Assembly: GCA_027924645.1 (NCBI GenBank)
Contig: BSBN01001752.1
Coordinates: 16,297,001-16,361,000 of the forward strand
DNA: 64,000 nt
Source: Cunninghamia lanceolata
Lineage: Eukaryota; Streptophyta; Pinopsida; Cupressales; Cupressaceae
Direction: 5' to 3'
The position numbers and the translations under genes are program-made. Below are positions 24,001 to 36,099 of this stretch, in pieces. The notes under the pieces are model-generated. The model saw only the letters and a program-made list of their open reading frames with translations. It searched no databases and was not told the origin of the DNA. Each line of letters starts with the position of its first letter. The stretch's first letter is position 1.

Positions 24001-25015
24001 GACAGAGAAGCAACCAAACATGTTATCTTAGGGGCCTCTACCATACCAAAATTAAGATCTTAAGATTTTTCAAACAACATTGGAGATCTTTCATGATAGC
24101 ACAAGCATCTTTGGGAAGGTCAAATCCCCCATCCTTCAGTGCCTCATATAGGTTTTCACCATCGGATGTGTCTTTTATTTTTACCTTTTTATGATTTGAT
24201 AGTGCCACGGAGTGGTTTTCACTAGGGGATCTTTTTATTATGTTACTTTTATAGCTGGGGGATTTGGCCTATTCACCAAACTATGTTGTGGTGTTAAGCT
24301 TTATGATGAATCTAGCTCTATGATCCCCCAAAGGAATGTGTTCTCATAGTCCCATGAGTTCTACAATTGCTTCATCATTTTGAACGGTGTCTAAGATGGG
24401 GGACCTTGTTATTCCCAATCAACTAGTTGGGGGTAGATGAGTGGTAGGTTGGTGGATGTAAATGAAATGGTGTAGGATAAGGTATAGATGGAAAAGTCTT
24501 GGAAGTGTTAGGTGATATGTTTGAAAGAGTCTTCATGGGTATCTTCATTTTTGGTCTTTGCAATAGGAAAAGCTTTGGCTACTTCACTAAGAATAAATTT
24601 GAGATATGAGGATGCACACTCGACCGATCCATACCCAAGTCCTTGATGATCATGTCATTTTGTTATGATTAAAGGTTTTATGGTACATTGTTCATCTAAA
24701 CCAAGTCCACCTTGTCCTTTGTGTCCCATATTTTTGACAATGTGAAGTCTTTTAGCGGATTTCTCTATAGGTAATGTGACTTGTTCATCTTCATCTTTAT
24801 ATAACCATTTGGATACATCCTCTTCAATTGATTCTTTGTCTAAGACTCCCTAATGCTCAAACATTGTTGGTTTATATTTGATGACCATAGTTGATACTGA
24901 GCTTGAGGGTTGAGGTTTTCCATGTGACTTGGGAGAGAGAGGAAATTGGCCTACATAGAAGGATTCTTGTAGGTTATACTCCCCACACCCCTTGTCATTG
25001 ATTTGGACATTGATA
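24001..25015 (-). pseudogene. Element A spacer between protease and RT, with a G-patch-like motif
   Basis: Degenerate coding DNA. On the minus strand about 24735-24665 reads MGHKGQGGLGLDEQ followed by IKPL, matching the G-patch-like block GYEGQGPIGLRKEGI at the same place in element G. G-patch motifs bind nucleic acid and occur next to protease in some retroelements. The rest is low-conservation linker with stops. Confidence 0.55.
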
Positions 25016-26052
25016 TCAGGAATTGGAGTTTTTTGAGGTAGATGGTAATGAAAGTGAAGATGGGTCTATATAGGATGACGACGAGGATGTGATACCATTT
25101 TTTGGAAAAAGGTTGGAATTCTTTCCTTCCATCATCCTACAATATTGAAAAGGGTGGGGGTCAGTGAAAATAGTTACTTTAGAGCCATTATGGGGAAAAT
25201 TTATGAATTGATGGTGTGTTGATGGGAAAACTTGCATGGAATGTATCCATGAGCATCCTAGGAGGATGTTGTAGGGAAGATCAAGGTTCAAAACTTGTTA
25301 GGTAGTTTCCATTACTAGAGGAGTAACTTGAATTGCAAGTTGACGATACCCTCATACTTACCTTCAACATCGTCATAGGATTTGATAGTAATGCTTTTCT
25401 GGGAATCGATGACACCATTAGAATATCCCAGCTGTCTTATTAATTTCAAAGTACAAATATTGAGGCCCGATCCACCATCTATAAGGACTCTCTTTTTTTT
25501 AAGCTTGTGAATGATTACCTCTAAATGAAGGGTGTGGTTATGCAAAGGACTATCTGAAGGGAGGTCTTTTTCAGTGAATATGAGATGGTGTGGCAAGGAT
25601 AGGTGTCCTACCATGGCTTGGAATTGATCAATATTGATATTGGCTAGGACACGTGACCCTTGAAGTGCTTTATCAAGGATTTTTTTATGCATGGGGGAAG
25701 TATGAAGGAGCTTGATGATGTATATTTATGTAGGGGTTTTATTCAAATGGTCAAGGATGTTATATTCAGATGATGGTTGAGAAGTGGATGGGGCTCCTTG
25801 AAGTGTTACTTGACCTCAATGGGTGGTCACAACATAATCATATTATTTCGGTACAATGGTGATGGTTGCAACTTGGGAATGGCATTCTTTGATACAACCT
25901 ATGATAGTCATAGGAAGTGGAGGCAACAACTTTATTTGTGTTATTAGATCTATTGTTCTTAGTGGTGGAATTACCTTTGTTGGGATAAGTTGTCATTAAC
26001 TTTGTAATCCTAACCATTTTCACGTGTCTCCAAAGTTCTTGGAAAGTGTTCT
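25016..26052 (-). pseudogene. Element A gag C-terminus and aspartic protease
   Basis: Minus strand. 26050-25840 is an Asn/Thr-rich gag tail (STTKNNRSNNTNK, then TSYDYHRLYQRMPF) equivalent to the Asn-rich tail of G gag. 25692-25315 is the protease: QAMVGHLSLPHHLIFTEKDL, the active site VLIDGGSGLNICTLKLI, KSITIKSYDD. 25291-25016 ends it with DLPYNILLGCSWIHSMQVFP. The DGGS active site is shared with G (DGGAS), as usual for this lineage. Insertion B separates this part from the rest of gag at 52 kb. Confidence 0.85.
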
Positions 26053-26200
26053 TGAACACACAGAGACTTGAGAGATAAACTATTATTTAATTATGTCACT
26101 TGGGCATGTTGTAGTTACAATCTATGTGGTGAGACCCAATATGGGCACCCACTTTGGAAGTGGAGCCCATAGAGACATGGAGTTGACTTATTGAAGTCCA
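26053..26200. other. Left edge segment of B
   Basis: Contains GTGAGACCCAATATGGGCAC CCACTTTGG near 26120-26155. A related string (GTGGGACCCATCTTGGGCAT, then CCACTTTGG) occurs at 27277-27310, just across the solo LTR, so this short motif is repeated inside B. Confidence 0.4.
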
Positions 26201-27269
26201 TGTTAACTTGGAGATACTTCTGAAAAGAAGCTAGGTGTGCAGAAATCGCTTCCTACACTAATCTAAAGAGGAGAGAAGAGTGCAAATTCATTTTAATCTT
26301 TACATTTACAGAATGTTAAACACAACAATGGAGATATTGTAGCAATACACATATACATAGAAATGAGATAGAAGAGAGAGACACAAGATATACGCGGGGA
26401 AAACCCTTATCGGGTGAAAAACCCCACACTCCAAAACTTGCACGATGTATTATCAAAACTGAAATGGTTTACAATACACTTGCAATGCAAGCTCTCAAGA
26501 GTCTTTGACACTCATATTTGGAGATAAACTGGTAGCATAACAGTACCTATCAATCACATAATACATCTCCTCTCAAAAGCACTTGTTTATAAAGAAGATA
26601 CAAGGCAAAATTGACTCTATCTTGTGATGGGCATCCAACATGGCCTCATGGCCCAAAATCCATGCCTAGGGACACTTGTCCAACACTGTAGAATGTTCAT
26701 GACACTTGTCATATCACCCCATCCCAAAGAGGTCACGTATTCCCAAGTTGGGCAATGAAAAATACTCTTATGACTCTTACGACTATCATAGAATCTGTCA
26801 TAACTGTCATATCTTACAGCTGTAAGAGAATCTGTCATACACATGCTAAAAATAACATATCTCTTACAACATGTCATAACCCTTCTTGGGGCACCCAAAG
26901 ATACCTTCTTCCAAGATGCCTTGTGACACATGTCTTCACCTATCATAGAATCTTCCATTTCGACTCTTACACGTCATAGATTTGTCATAGGAATATGTCA
27001 TAACCGTTTTACTCAATATTCCCTTACACACTATCCAAGATGCTGACACATGGAAAAATATTCTTACCACTAAGTGGGATGCCTATCTCCTCATGTGAGG
27101 ACAAATTTACATGTGATCACCTTCCACGTAGGATGACACATCACCGTGCCAACTCCCACAAGATGACAATAAGGATTTTCATCCTAATTACAATAATAGG
27201 CAATAAATAAATAAATACAATAAAATAATACAAGGAATTACCAAGGTTGAGACACCTTAATTCCCAACA
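26201..27269 (-). repeat. Solo LTR of a Copia-type element
   Basis: Plus-strand ends are TGTTAACTTG and TTCCCAACA. On the minus strand it begins TGTTGGGAATTAAGG, typical of Copia LTRs. It includes the conserved CGCGGGGAAAACCCTTATCG block near 26395, a motif shared in kind with the LTRs of C and D. No primer-binding site or coding region adjoins it, so it is a solo LTR. The flanking 5-mers do not match cleanly. An inner stretch (26750-26990) repeats TCTTAC, CTGTCATA and ATAGAATCT. Confidence 0.6.
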
Positions 27270-27914
27270 ACTTCCTAGGAGGTGGGACCCATCTTGGGCA
27301 TCCACTTTGGAGGAGAATCTAATGTGGACTTGCAGTTATCTTTTTTCTTTGTATGAGTGGGTAATGTTGCATATACTTTGCATGAGACTTATGTGGGAGT
27401 TAACATTGGAGTTAGATATGCATGATACTTGCATGTTGTTTGCATGGGCTTGTATGAGATTGCATGGACTTTCATGTTGTTGCATGCCACTTGTATGAGT
27501 TGCATGGACTTGCATGTTGTTGCATGTTACTTGCATGTTGTTGCATGTTGTTGCATGTTACTTGCATGGACTTGCATGTTCTTGCATGTCACTTGTATGA
27601 GATTGCATGGAATTGCATGTTGTTACATGTCACTTGCATGTTGTTGCATGTACTTGCATGTTGTTGCATTTTAGTTGCATGTACTTGCATTTCAGTTGCA
27701 TGTACTTATATGAAGTTGCATGTGTATTTCATGACACTCTAACTCAAGTTCAACATTACATGACTCTTGCATGATGCTATAGGTTCTTGCATGACTCTTG
27801 CATGATAAACACATGTTGTTATAGATTCACATTGGGGACACCAAGTAATGCATGTTGTTTGCATAACATTGGTGTGAGTTGGAGCACTTCAATTGATAAA
27901 GTTAATTGGGAGTT
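27270..27914. repeat. TTGCATG-rich simple repeat region of B
   Basis: From about 27410 to 27730 the sequence is an irregular array of TTGCATG units (TGCATGTTGT, TTACTTGCATGGACT and variants), more than twenty in 320 bp, thinning out to 27800. Small open frames rich in Cys, His and Met in this stretch are products of the repeat, not genes. Confidence 0.75.
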
Positions 27915-28247
27915 TGTAATGAAATAAATTGCACAATGGAAGAAGATGATATGAATTATTCTAAAAATACTTGATAATAATTGAGAATAACAGGCCACTT
28001 CGAGGGAGTAACCTCCAAATATCTCCAATGAGAACACACTCCACAATCTATGATGAAATAAGACTCATATCCTCCTATATATACCTAATTATGCTTAGGA
28101 TGAATAGACACACCCCTATATAACACCTAGTCTGACCTATCTAACTAAATAATAATATAATAATGATAACATGGCTTAATTCGGAGTTAAGATAGCCACA
28201 AGCCAACTATTCATAACCCTATGTACACCAATATTAAGGGCATAGCA
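27915..28247 (-). repeat. 3' LTR of element H
   Basis: TGTAATGAAATA to GGGCATAGCA on the plus strand. Next to it at 28248-28262 lies tgccctccctttcc, the complement of the polypurine tract GGAAAGGGAGGGCA, as expected for a minus-strand element. Confidence 0.9.
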
Positions 28248-29090
28248 TGCCCTCCCTTTCCAAAGAAGCATTGTCCTCAATGCTAATCAAGTGTGGATTC
28301 TTCTGAATGAACTCCTCATCCTCCCATGTGGCCTCTTCAATTGGTAAATTCTTCCATTGGATGAGATACTCAGTGAGGGTTCTATTCCTCAGCTTCTTTG
28401 TGCGTCTTTGAAGAATGCACTCTAGTTCCAATATGATTCTTCCTTCTTCATCAAGCTTCGATAACATTGTCATGGATGGACTTTTGAGTCTACTAGCATT
28501 CTCCAAGATAGAGATATTGTAGAAAGGTTGTATGATTTTTGATTTAGGTAACCTCAATTTGAAGTCAATGTTGTCAGTCCTTGTTGAATCTTTATGAGGC
28601 CCATACAAATCAGGTTCCCTCTTGTGATTTGAAACTGTAACTACTTTCTTGAAAGGTGATGCAGGAATCTTTGGCTTTTGCACTTCCATTGACAATAATT
28701 GAGCCACACCTTTATCCACATCTTTTTTTAGTGACATTTGGTGTGCACTTACCGATTGTGGACTCTTTGCACGTAAACCTCGTAGCTCATATTTTTTATC
28801 CCCGGAGTAGAAGTACATGAATAGTTCTTGGAAATTCATCTCAATTGTGCCCAAGGTAGTAAGCCATTGAACTCCCAAAACAATGTCTGCTTCGGCTATG
28901 GGTATAGCAAACATAGGGCTATCTATCATGTAGTCTCCCATGGTGAGTTTAATACTGTAGCATTTCCCTGAACAATTGATTGTACCACCATCTGCAATCA
29001 TAACCTAGAATTTAGGGGTAGGGTAGACAAAACAATTTAACTTTGCTGCTAGTTGCTTGTTGACGAAGTTATGTGTACTCCTCGAGTCAA
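28234..29090 (-). pseudogene. Element H protease fused to integrase tail and chromodomain
   Basis: Minus strand. The retropepsin site lies at about 29085-29050 as VLIDSRSTHNFVNKQL (normally DSGST; Gly is Arg here). After one stop the frame from 29001 runs MIADGGTINCSGKCY, PIAEADIVLGVQWLTTLG, then passes without RT or integrase core to PDLYGPHK and KLRLPKSKIIQPFYNISIL (integrase C-terminal fold) and a chromodomain, LRNRTLTEYLIQWKNLPIEE, ATWEDEEFIQ. Chromodomains steer integration of chromoviruses to heterochromatin. The open 255-codon frame across the deletion suggests the deletion arose in frame. Confidence 0.85.
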
Positions 29091-30205
29091 TCAATACTGT
29101 GACTTTTTTTTTTTAAGGAAACCCCTTACCTTGAGTGTTTGTTTGTTATTAATACTTGATAGAGCATGACAAGAGATAGTTGGTTGGACATCTTTAGAGT
29201 CCTCTACCACCACCACTAGATCTTCTTCATCCTTATCTTCATCATAGGTAGCCTCAATATAGAACAACTTCTTCTCATCACATTTATGTCCTTTATGATA
29301 TTTTCCATCACATTTGAAACATAACCCTTTGGCCTTTTTCTCTTCCAATTATTGAGGTTTCAACATAATAGGATGAGTAAATGATGATTTAAGAGCCTTG
29401 TCAACTTTGTTACTAGGTAATTCCTTCCTTCTATTAGCCAAAATTTTTTCCTCCACTTGTCTCGCCATAATCATTTCTTCAGAGATAGAATTTGGACAAA
29501 ACATGTGTACCTCATGTTGAATGTGATCCTTGAGACCACCCAAGAATAAATCATTCAAGTTCCCTCTGTAATCTTAAGGATAGATTTTGGAATTGCTAAA
29601 TATAATCCTTAACTGATCCTGTTTGTTGAAGTTTAGCTAGTTGGCTAAAGAAGTTGTCTGTCCACTATTGCTATATTGTGCTTGGAGTTCCTTCATAAAA
29701 ACTAACCATGAGACAGTGAGACCCTTCTTCTTTCGATGAGTACAAAGCCAACGATACCAAATGAATTGATTTGGTTCTAAATATAGGGAAGCCATCGTGA
29801 CCTTTTGTCCATATGGGATTTGATGTACTTCAAAAAAATCTCCATTTGGTTTATCCATGTTAGAGGATCCTTGCCATCGAACTTGCATATATCCACCTTT
29901 GGAAACAAATTCCTAGATCCCATAGGAGTATTAAAATTTGTGTCAGTATTAGCCAACTTGTAGGTTTCACCTTGGTTGCTTGAGAACTCCTTTCTTGGTT
30001 CATTCATATAGGCGCTTAACATGCTTTGTATATCTGATATATCTCCTCTTAGGTAACATATATCCTTCTTAATTAAGGACATCTCTTCCTTAACCTTAAT
30101 TATTTCCTCATTGGGATTACTATCCTCTATTGTTTCCGCATCCTTATTAGAGGATTTCCCCGATGTGACAACATTCTTTTTGCCTCTTGTTGCAGGACTC
30201 GTCAT
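29091..30205 (-). pseudogene. Element H gag with zinc knuckle
   Basis: Minus strand from MTSPATRGKKN near 30205. It contains a coiled-coil stretch (EEMSLIKKDICYLRGDISDI), the capsid start KVDICKFDGKDPLTWINQME, then after a frameshift VHQIPYGQKVTMASLYLEPN and QFIWYRWL, NDLFLGGLKDHIQHEVHMF and a CCHC knuckle CFKCDGKYHKGHKC near 29320. Gag builds the particle and packages RNA. Broken by two frameshifts and a few stops, so H now lacks a working gag. Confidence 0.85.
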
Positions 30206-30718
30206 GATGGAAACCAATATTTTTGAAATAAATCACACAAATGAAATGTAAATTCTTTAAAATTTTTACTGTAACTTACTAGGGAAAAGATACCACTTAC
30301 CCAGAAAATAATCAAAAAAATTAGTAGATTTGAAGTCTTGAGAGTGAATTTGTTGGAAACCCTAATTTTGCAATAACTTGCTTATTATTGCTTCAATTTC
30401 TCTAATTTTTGGACTGTAGGCTCCTCTATTATTTATTCAAAAACCTAATAAAAATTATTCTCCAATTCAGCAAGATGTGAGAGATATGTAGATCTCCAAT
30501 AAATTATGTATAAATCGTAATTCTGTAATAATTCACTCAAATCTACTCTAATTCCTCTAAAATCTAGATTATAGCTTCTTTGATATGGTCTTCAAAATCC
30601 CTTTAAAAATCTTTAAAAATTTTTGTAAAATTTGAAAGTTATACTCTTCCCAAAATCACCTCCAATATTGAGAAAAAACATTGCCTCTATAGTATCAAGA
30701 TCATGCTCTGATACCACT

Positions 30719-31051
30719 TGTAATGAAATAACTTGCACAATGGAAGAAGATGATATGAAATATTCTAAAAATACTTGATAATAACTGAGAATAACAGGCC
30801 ACTTTGAGGGGGCAACCTCCAAATATCTCCAATGAGAACACACTTCACAATGTATGATGAAATAAGACTCATATCCTCCTATATATACCTAATTATGCTT
30901 AGGATGAATAGACACACCCCTATATAACACCTAGTCTGACCTATCTAACTAAATAATAATATAATAATGATAACATGACTTAATTAGGAGTTAAGATAGC
31001 CACAAGTCAACTACTCATAACGCTATGTACACCAATATTAAGGGCATAGCA
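30719..31051 (-). repeat. 5' LTR of element H with primer-binding site
   Basis: 333 bp, same ends as the copy at 27915. The adjoining bases at 30703-30718 are the complement of TGGTATCAGAGCATGA, matching the 3' end of initiator Met-tRNA. Confidence 0.9.
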
Positions 31052-32788
31052 TAGTTACTAGGCACTCATGAAGAGACATTCAGTTTAGCTTTGTTGTTGT
31101 CACATAACACTTTAGTTGATTGAGTTTGAGTTTGAATGCTTGGTCACCCATGTTGGGACTTTTAGTTGTAGCTTGTTGTTGTCACATAACACTTTAGTTG
31201 ACTAAGCTTGATTGGGACTTCTTGGGTGCCCATGTTTGAGACTTGCATTTAATAGGTGATTTCTACTATGCAGCTTTGGAGTTCACTATATTAGGTGCTT
31301 GGTTTTTACATGAGGATTATTCTCATTTATTGGATACAATTGATTGTATTTTGAGATCCATGGCTTCTATATAATGATTCCTTGAGTTGGTAGAAATTAA
31401 TGATAGGTTTTTGAAGTTGAAGGAGTAACGAAGTTCTGCCAGAATTTAGAGAGAATTTTGATGTTAATGTAAACTTGATTACAAAGGTTAATAAAAGCAT
31501 AAATATCTCTTTGGGTGTGGAGTTTTTTCATACAAGGATTTCTCCATGTAAATTTTGTATCAACTTCCTTGATTAAATTATTCATACCTTATTCATTAAA
31601 TTGGCTAAACACTAGTGTTAGGTCTCAAAAATGCAGGTTGCTAATCCTAAGAGGAAGTCAGGCTCTATGCTTAGATTCACAATGTTTTTGAACTAACACG
31701 ACGGAATCAACCTTTAGGGTTTGATAACTCCCTGCACTTTAGGTCCTGCTAAACCTTGGTGGGTGAACCTTGAAAATTAAAGCAGATTGGGTGTAAATAT
31801 TTTGACTTAGTAAATGGATCTACCTACAGTGGCAAATGGTGTAGAATAGATAAAAGCTTGCTAACTAATTCTATATCTAATATCTGATGGATGATTGGTA
31901 TAAATTGTATAAGCAATATCAAGGTGAATTTTATGATTGTGCTTAACTAATAAAGGGGTTTTAAATGATGAATTGAAATAAGACCAGTGCCTTGTTAGGT
32001 AAACAGAGTCAAATGGAAGACTAAGACTAGTGGTTTATAGTGGGTAGTAACTCTAACTGTTTGGCACAATACTTTAGTTTATAACTTGTATAAATGTGCA
32101 GGGAAATGACTGACAGACTCTTCTTAATAATCCAATAGACAAGATCAGATTTCTTGTCATTCACCAGAAGGAAATTTAATCCTTTCTTGAAGGAACCAAT
32201 TGAATGAAATATACAAGAATAACAGAAAGTATCAACTTGGAGACAGAATGGCAATCCTAATTATATGGTTCTTCTTAGTAATCCAAACTAACACTTCCAG
32301 GTTACTGTGATTGACCAGAAGGATTTTAATTCCTCTAATGGAAACCAGTTAATCCAATCACACAAATACAACAAATGTGCATTGACAAATTAACTATATA
32401 TTTGATATATTAATTTGAATAACAAGGAAATACTGAACTGAAGACAACCATATAACTAAATAATTTTAACAAACAATTGATGTCCAAGTAAAACCATAGA
32501 ATTAGAGAACTTCAATTTACTTCTTCAATAATATGCTTGCAACATGGTCTTTTAAAACATTGTAAACTTCATGTATTATATCCTACTGCTGATGATAATT
32601 CAACATCATATATTCAACTTATATAGAAATACTTATGAAGAGACATAACTCTTCAAAAAAGTCTTTTGGGAATCAACATGATTAACATAACAATAATAAA
32701 GATAACAATTCTTTAAGCTTTGTTCAACCATAAGTATATCTGAGGAATGTGATCCAAATACTCCTGGCTGTGATGTGTATCAGTGAAT
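31052..32788. other. Non-coding part of B downstream of its gene
   Basis: No supported gene. 31085-31235 holds a direct repeat: TTGTTGTTGTCACATAACAC followed by TTTAGTTGA occurs twice about 75 bp apart. 32030-32350 has two similar stretches around CCAGAAGGA and AACCAGTTAATCC or CCAATTGAATG. The rest is AT-rich. Confidence 0.45.
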
Positions 32789-33783
32789 TCAATAGCGTTT
32801 CTTGTGATCACATCCATCATTACCATCTTCTCTAGATGCAGAGTCTTTGTCCTTGGGAGCTCCTAAGGCTTCATGCAACATCACTTGATAGTCTTTACTC
32901 CATTCCTCTTTGCTCTTCAATTCTTTATCATTCTTGAACAATGTGGGCACTCCTACTTTTGAAGCTTCAATACATTCTTTGGCATCGTTCTTAAGCTGAT
33001 CATAATATTTCTGATGCTACTTAATTAAATCTTTTGCACTAGAAATGCCTGTAGTGTTAGAAACATCCTTGCCTTGTATCTCATGGAGTTTTTCCTGCAG
33101 CCTTTTGTCAAGCCTCTCATGCTCTTGGGTCACTTTATAATTTTCAGAATAAATATCCCAAAATTGGTTCATCCAATGCATCATATTGGCATGCCTACTC
33201 TGGAGCACTGTTGCAAGTGTGTTAATCTAGATTTGAGCTATCTGGTCAATAGATGGTGATTGGGTGCTTTGTGACCTTTCTCCCTGAGTTAATCTTTTCA
33301 CTAATCCTCCGAAGGTGCTCTTAACAGTATCTTTCAAATAATCATTTTCTTTTGTTAATCTCTCACAACTCAATTTATATGCATCTCATTCTTTAATTAG
33401 CATCTGAGCCTGCGCTTTGTTCAATTTTGCAATATTTATACCAATTTTTGCAGTGATCAAGGGATCAGTCTCCCCTGCCTTCAAAGTCATGACATGCCCA
33501 AAAGCCTTTTCAGTAACTATGATGGTTGTCTTCTTATGAGGTGGGTACAAGGCCCATATCATTAGTGAATTTTCATCATTGTTATATTTGGTGCCCATAT
33601 ACACTTCTGTGACACCCTCAGGAGTGAGCTTATATTTGTCATCTCTATTATGCAAAACACTAAAGAAAAATTCAAATCAAGACTAGGAAATATCATCACC
33701 CCTGCTTTCTCCTCCAAGTCTTCGCTTGCATGCTCCTCTCAGACAATTCTTTTGAACTTATTTGCAATGATTTCAAATGGCAT
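32789..33783 (-). pseudogene. Degenerate gene of B, coiled-coil protein of unknown family
   Basis: Minus-strand frame from MPFEIIANKFKRIV at 33783 to the TGA at 32789, about 330 codons, with one frameshift between 33700 and 33655 and stops near 33225 and 33017. Recognisable stretches are YMGTKYNNDENSLMIWALYP, PHKKTTIIVTEKAFGHVM, a heptad-rich helix KLNKAQAQMLIKECDAYKLS, then MNQFWDIYSENYKVTQEHER and KDYQVMLHEALGAPKDKDSA. It seems to have a small globular head and a long coiled coil. I do not recognise it. The tail (WMNQFWDIY..) weakly resembles the tail of the U1 protein (FDEWFGDFM..), which may only reflect shared composition. Confidence 0.5.
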
Positions 33784-34927
33784 TTCAGAGGATCTCTTCC
33801 TTGTCTACAATTAATTGTTCCAGAGTTTTAATTTTCGTGATCGTTGTGATATGTCACATCGTCATAACTTCTGTCATCGGTATGATTTTTGTAATGTCAA
33901 GGCAATTTAATATCTTCTTATGGCATGAACATTTTCTTATGGATCAATCGCTGTAACCTTTCATCTGTCTGCTCGATGTCATCTTTCATATGTTAGTTTG
34001 TACAGGCAAGATATTTTCAAGATCTACCTGATATAGAAGTGGGCATGGTTATCATCGGCCTAACTTTCTTTATCACTGTGGGAATAACATTCTTCTCTGA
34101 TATCTTAAGTGTCTCTGATATGACTATCAGTGAGAGTCTTATTGATGAACGTGGTCATTGTTGTCGTCAGAATAAGATATGACAATTGGGATGACTTATT
34201 TCAAGTTACTCGATCATGGCTATTTCTCCGATAACTCTTTTATATCCTTCATCAGAGTGATCATTCATAATATGTCATCGACATCTTTATCATTGTGACC
34301 ATCAGTTCGACAAGACTTATAAACTTCGTTCTGACTTGTTTAGCTTTGTCGATGGTTCTTATCTTCCATACATATCAGCATGACTTATGTTGAAATAGTT
34401 TCGTTAGTCACTGAGACTTTAGAATATCAGAGACTCCTTAATTTTTTGCTCCAATGCTGATCTCATACTGATGATAACTAGTTCCCTCCATTCCACGGGA
34501 TGCTCGGTGAGAGTCCTACCGAATTCCTCCATCAGTATGATTTATATTGTTGAGAGGGTTTTTAGAATATTCTCTGATAGTCTTTTCTTATACCAATAGT
34601 CCTCGTTATTGATTTACTCGGTGTGACCGCACATTCTCTCTCCAATGAAAGGTCATCAGTGTTACTTTCTCCATCGATGATTCTTGAAATCTTCTCCCTG
34701 ATCATTACTCTCATGCCGATACTCTTTTTATCTCGTCTCATACAAAACATGGATCATTATAATGAAATTGAGGTCTTGCCGAAGTTTAGGAACTGAAGCC
34801 CTTCATTACAGTGCAATTTGATGAGTGATACACCCATTTGTGGTGAAAGTTATGTGATTTTTATGGAATATACCGGTTATCATTATGATTTTGGGCATAA
34901 TGTTTTCTGATTTGGTCAGACATGGGT
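33784..34927 (-). repeat. Motif-rich leader of B
   Basis: Upstream of the B gene, about 1 kb holds many dispersed copies of CGATGA, ACTGATG, CATCGA and ATATCAGA-type strings on the minus strand (TCATCGG, TCATCAG on the plus strand), irregularly spaced. It is non-coding; the 62-residue frame at 34562-34750 looks like chance. The leader continues for 162 bp at 51801-51962 across element G. Confidence 0.5.
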
Positions 34928-34933
34928 GGGTAG
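34928..34933. repeat. Target-site duplication of G (left copy, GGGTAG)
   Basis: GGGTAG precedes the 5' LTR and recurs at 51801-51806 after the 3' LTR. Confidence 0.85.
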
Positions 34934-36073
34934 TGTATACACCTAAAAATGACACGACTCGGTCTAAATAAATATTATTAATATTTATTCCCTTCTGATT
35001 CTTCTATCAATAAATAAATAAACAAGTTTATTTATTTGATTCACATTCCTCTAAGTTAATTAAATATTAAAATATTTAATTACCTCTTCTAAAGTCAAAA
35101 TTAAATAAAATCTTTTATTTAATTAAATTCTTCCAAACAATTAAATAATTCTTAATTATTTAATTAAGTCAATCATTCCTCCAAATTTGAATAAATCAAA
35201 TCAAATTTATTTAAATCCTCTCAATCTCCAAAAATAAAATATAATCAAATATTTTATTTATTCTTCCAAATCATGCACAACAATTAAATAAATTTATTTA
35301 TTTAATTTGCTTTCTTATCTTCAAATTCTTCAAAATATCTTCCAAATCTTCTAAAAATAAGTCTTCTTCTTCATGCACACAAAATTAAATAATTTATTAT
35401 TTAATTTCTCTCAAATCATGCAAAAGCAAATCTCAAGTTGAGTTATCTATTCATTCAACCTTGTTTTTATCAATATCTCTTAAATTAGAAAAAAGCTTTC
35501 TAATTTATGAAAAGCATGTCTTATCTTTAGAAAAGAAAGTGATTAACTCAAATAAAACAACTTTTGGGTGACACTTGTCTTCTTATTTGTTGCACGTTCC
35601 TCGGCTGTTCTCAACTGTTGATCTTCTTAGTCTTTCTATACCGTTGATCTTCTCTTTCTCAAATCTATAAATTGAACCCTATTCTTCCATTTCATTCATC
35701 CAAGCTTTAAGTATTGTTACTCTGCAGGAATTACAATGCGCCTTTGGCACCAATTCCTTCATTGCTTGTGATCACATTCGCTACTACGCACTACTACCAT
35801 CGTTGTGAAGCTCCTCTTCATTATGACATTACCATAGCCATTCTCAATCGACATTCTTGACAAAGCAAAGAAGTGCACTCACTGAGGGCCCTATTTCATA
35901 CACACAAGAACGATTTTTGATAGGCAATCAATAGAAGTTTCTATCTAAGGAGGTTTGCTTTGTTATTTGATTCATTATTATTTGATTTCCTTAGTTCACT
36001 ATTTCATTGAAGTTTTGGGTATTTGCTATTGATTATCATTGCATATTCATTGTTTAATCCAATTTTCCCTTTA
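34934..36073 (+). repeat. 5' LTR of element G
   Basis: Starts TGTATACACCTAAAAATG and ends about 36073 (CCAATTTTCCCTTTA). The first 400 bp is dense in ATTTAATTAA-like strings; GTAGTACTAC-rich bases and TTCCTTCATTGC follow. Alignment with 50646-51800 is nearly gapless. The last few bases differ between the two copies, so the end is good to about 3 bp. Confidence 0.93.
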
Positions 36074-36077
36074 TATT

Positions 36078-36099
36078 TTTGGCGCCCACTATGGGGCCT
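36078..36099 (+). promoter_or_regulatory. Primer-binding site of element G
   Basis: TTTGGCGCCCACTATGGGGC directly after the LTR; its core resembles the primer-binding sites of other Tat-type elements. Which tRNA it pairs with I cannot say from memory. Element A has a related but diverged site (rc of GGGTCCCACCAGGCGTGCCA). Confidence 0.75.

Larger units (their letters stand above)
27915..31051 (-). mobile_element. Element H: internally deleted chromovirus (Ty3/Gypsy)
   Basis: A compact 3,137-bp minus-strand element with 333-bp LTRs (27915-28247 and 30719-31051), a Met-tRNA primer-binding site and a polypurine tract. It keeps gag, protease, the C-terminal tail of integrase and a chromodomain, but RT, RNase H and the integrase core are gone. 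It must have been moved in trans. The flanking pentamers GAGTT and TAGTT match at four of five bases. The LTRs have the same length and differ at about 15 positions. Confidence 0.9.

Noticed and set aside
27336..27742. Overlapping Cys/His/Met-rich open frames
   Set aside because: All derive from the TTGCATG repeat read in different frames; no start context or conservation.
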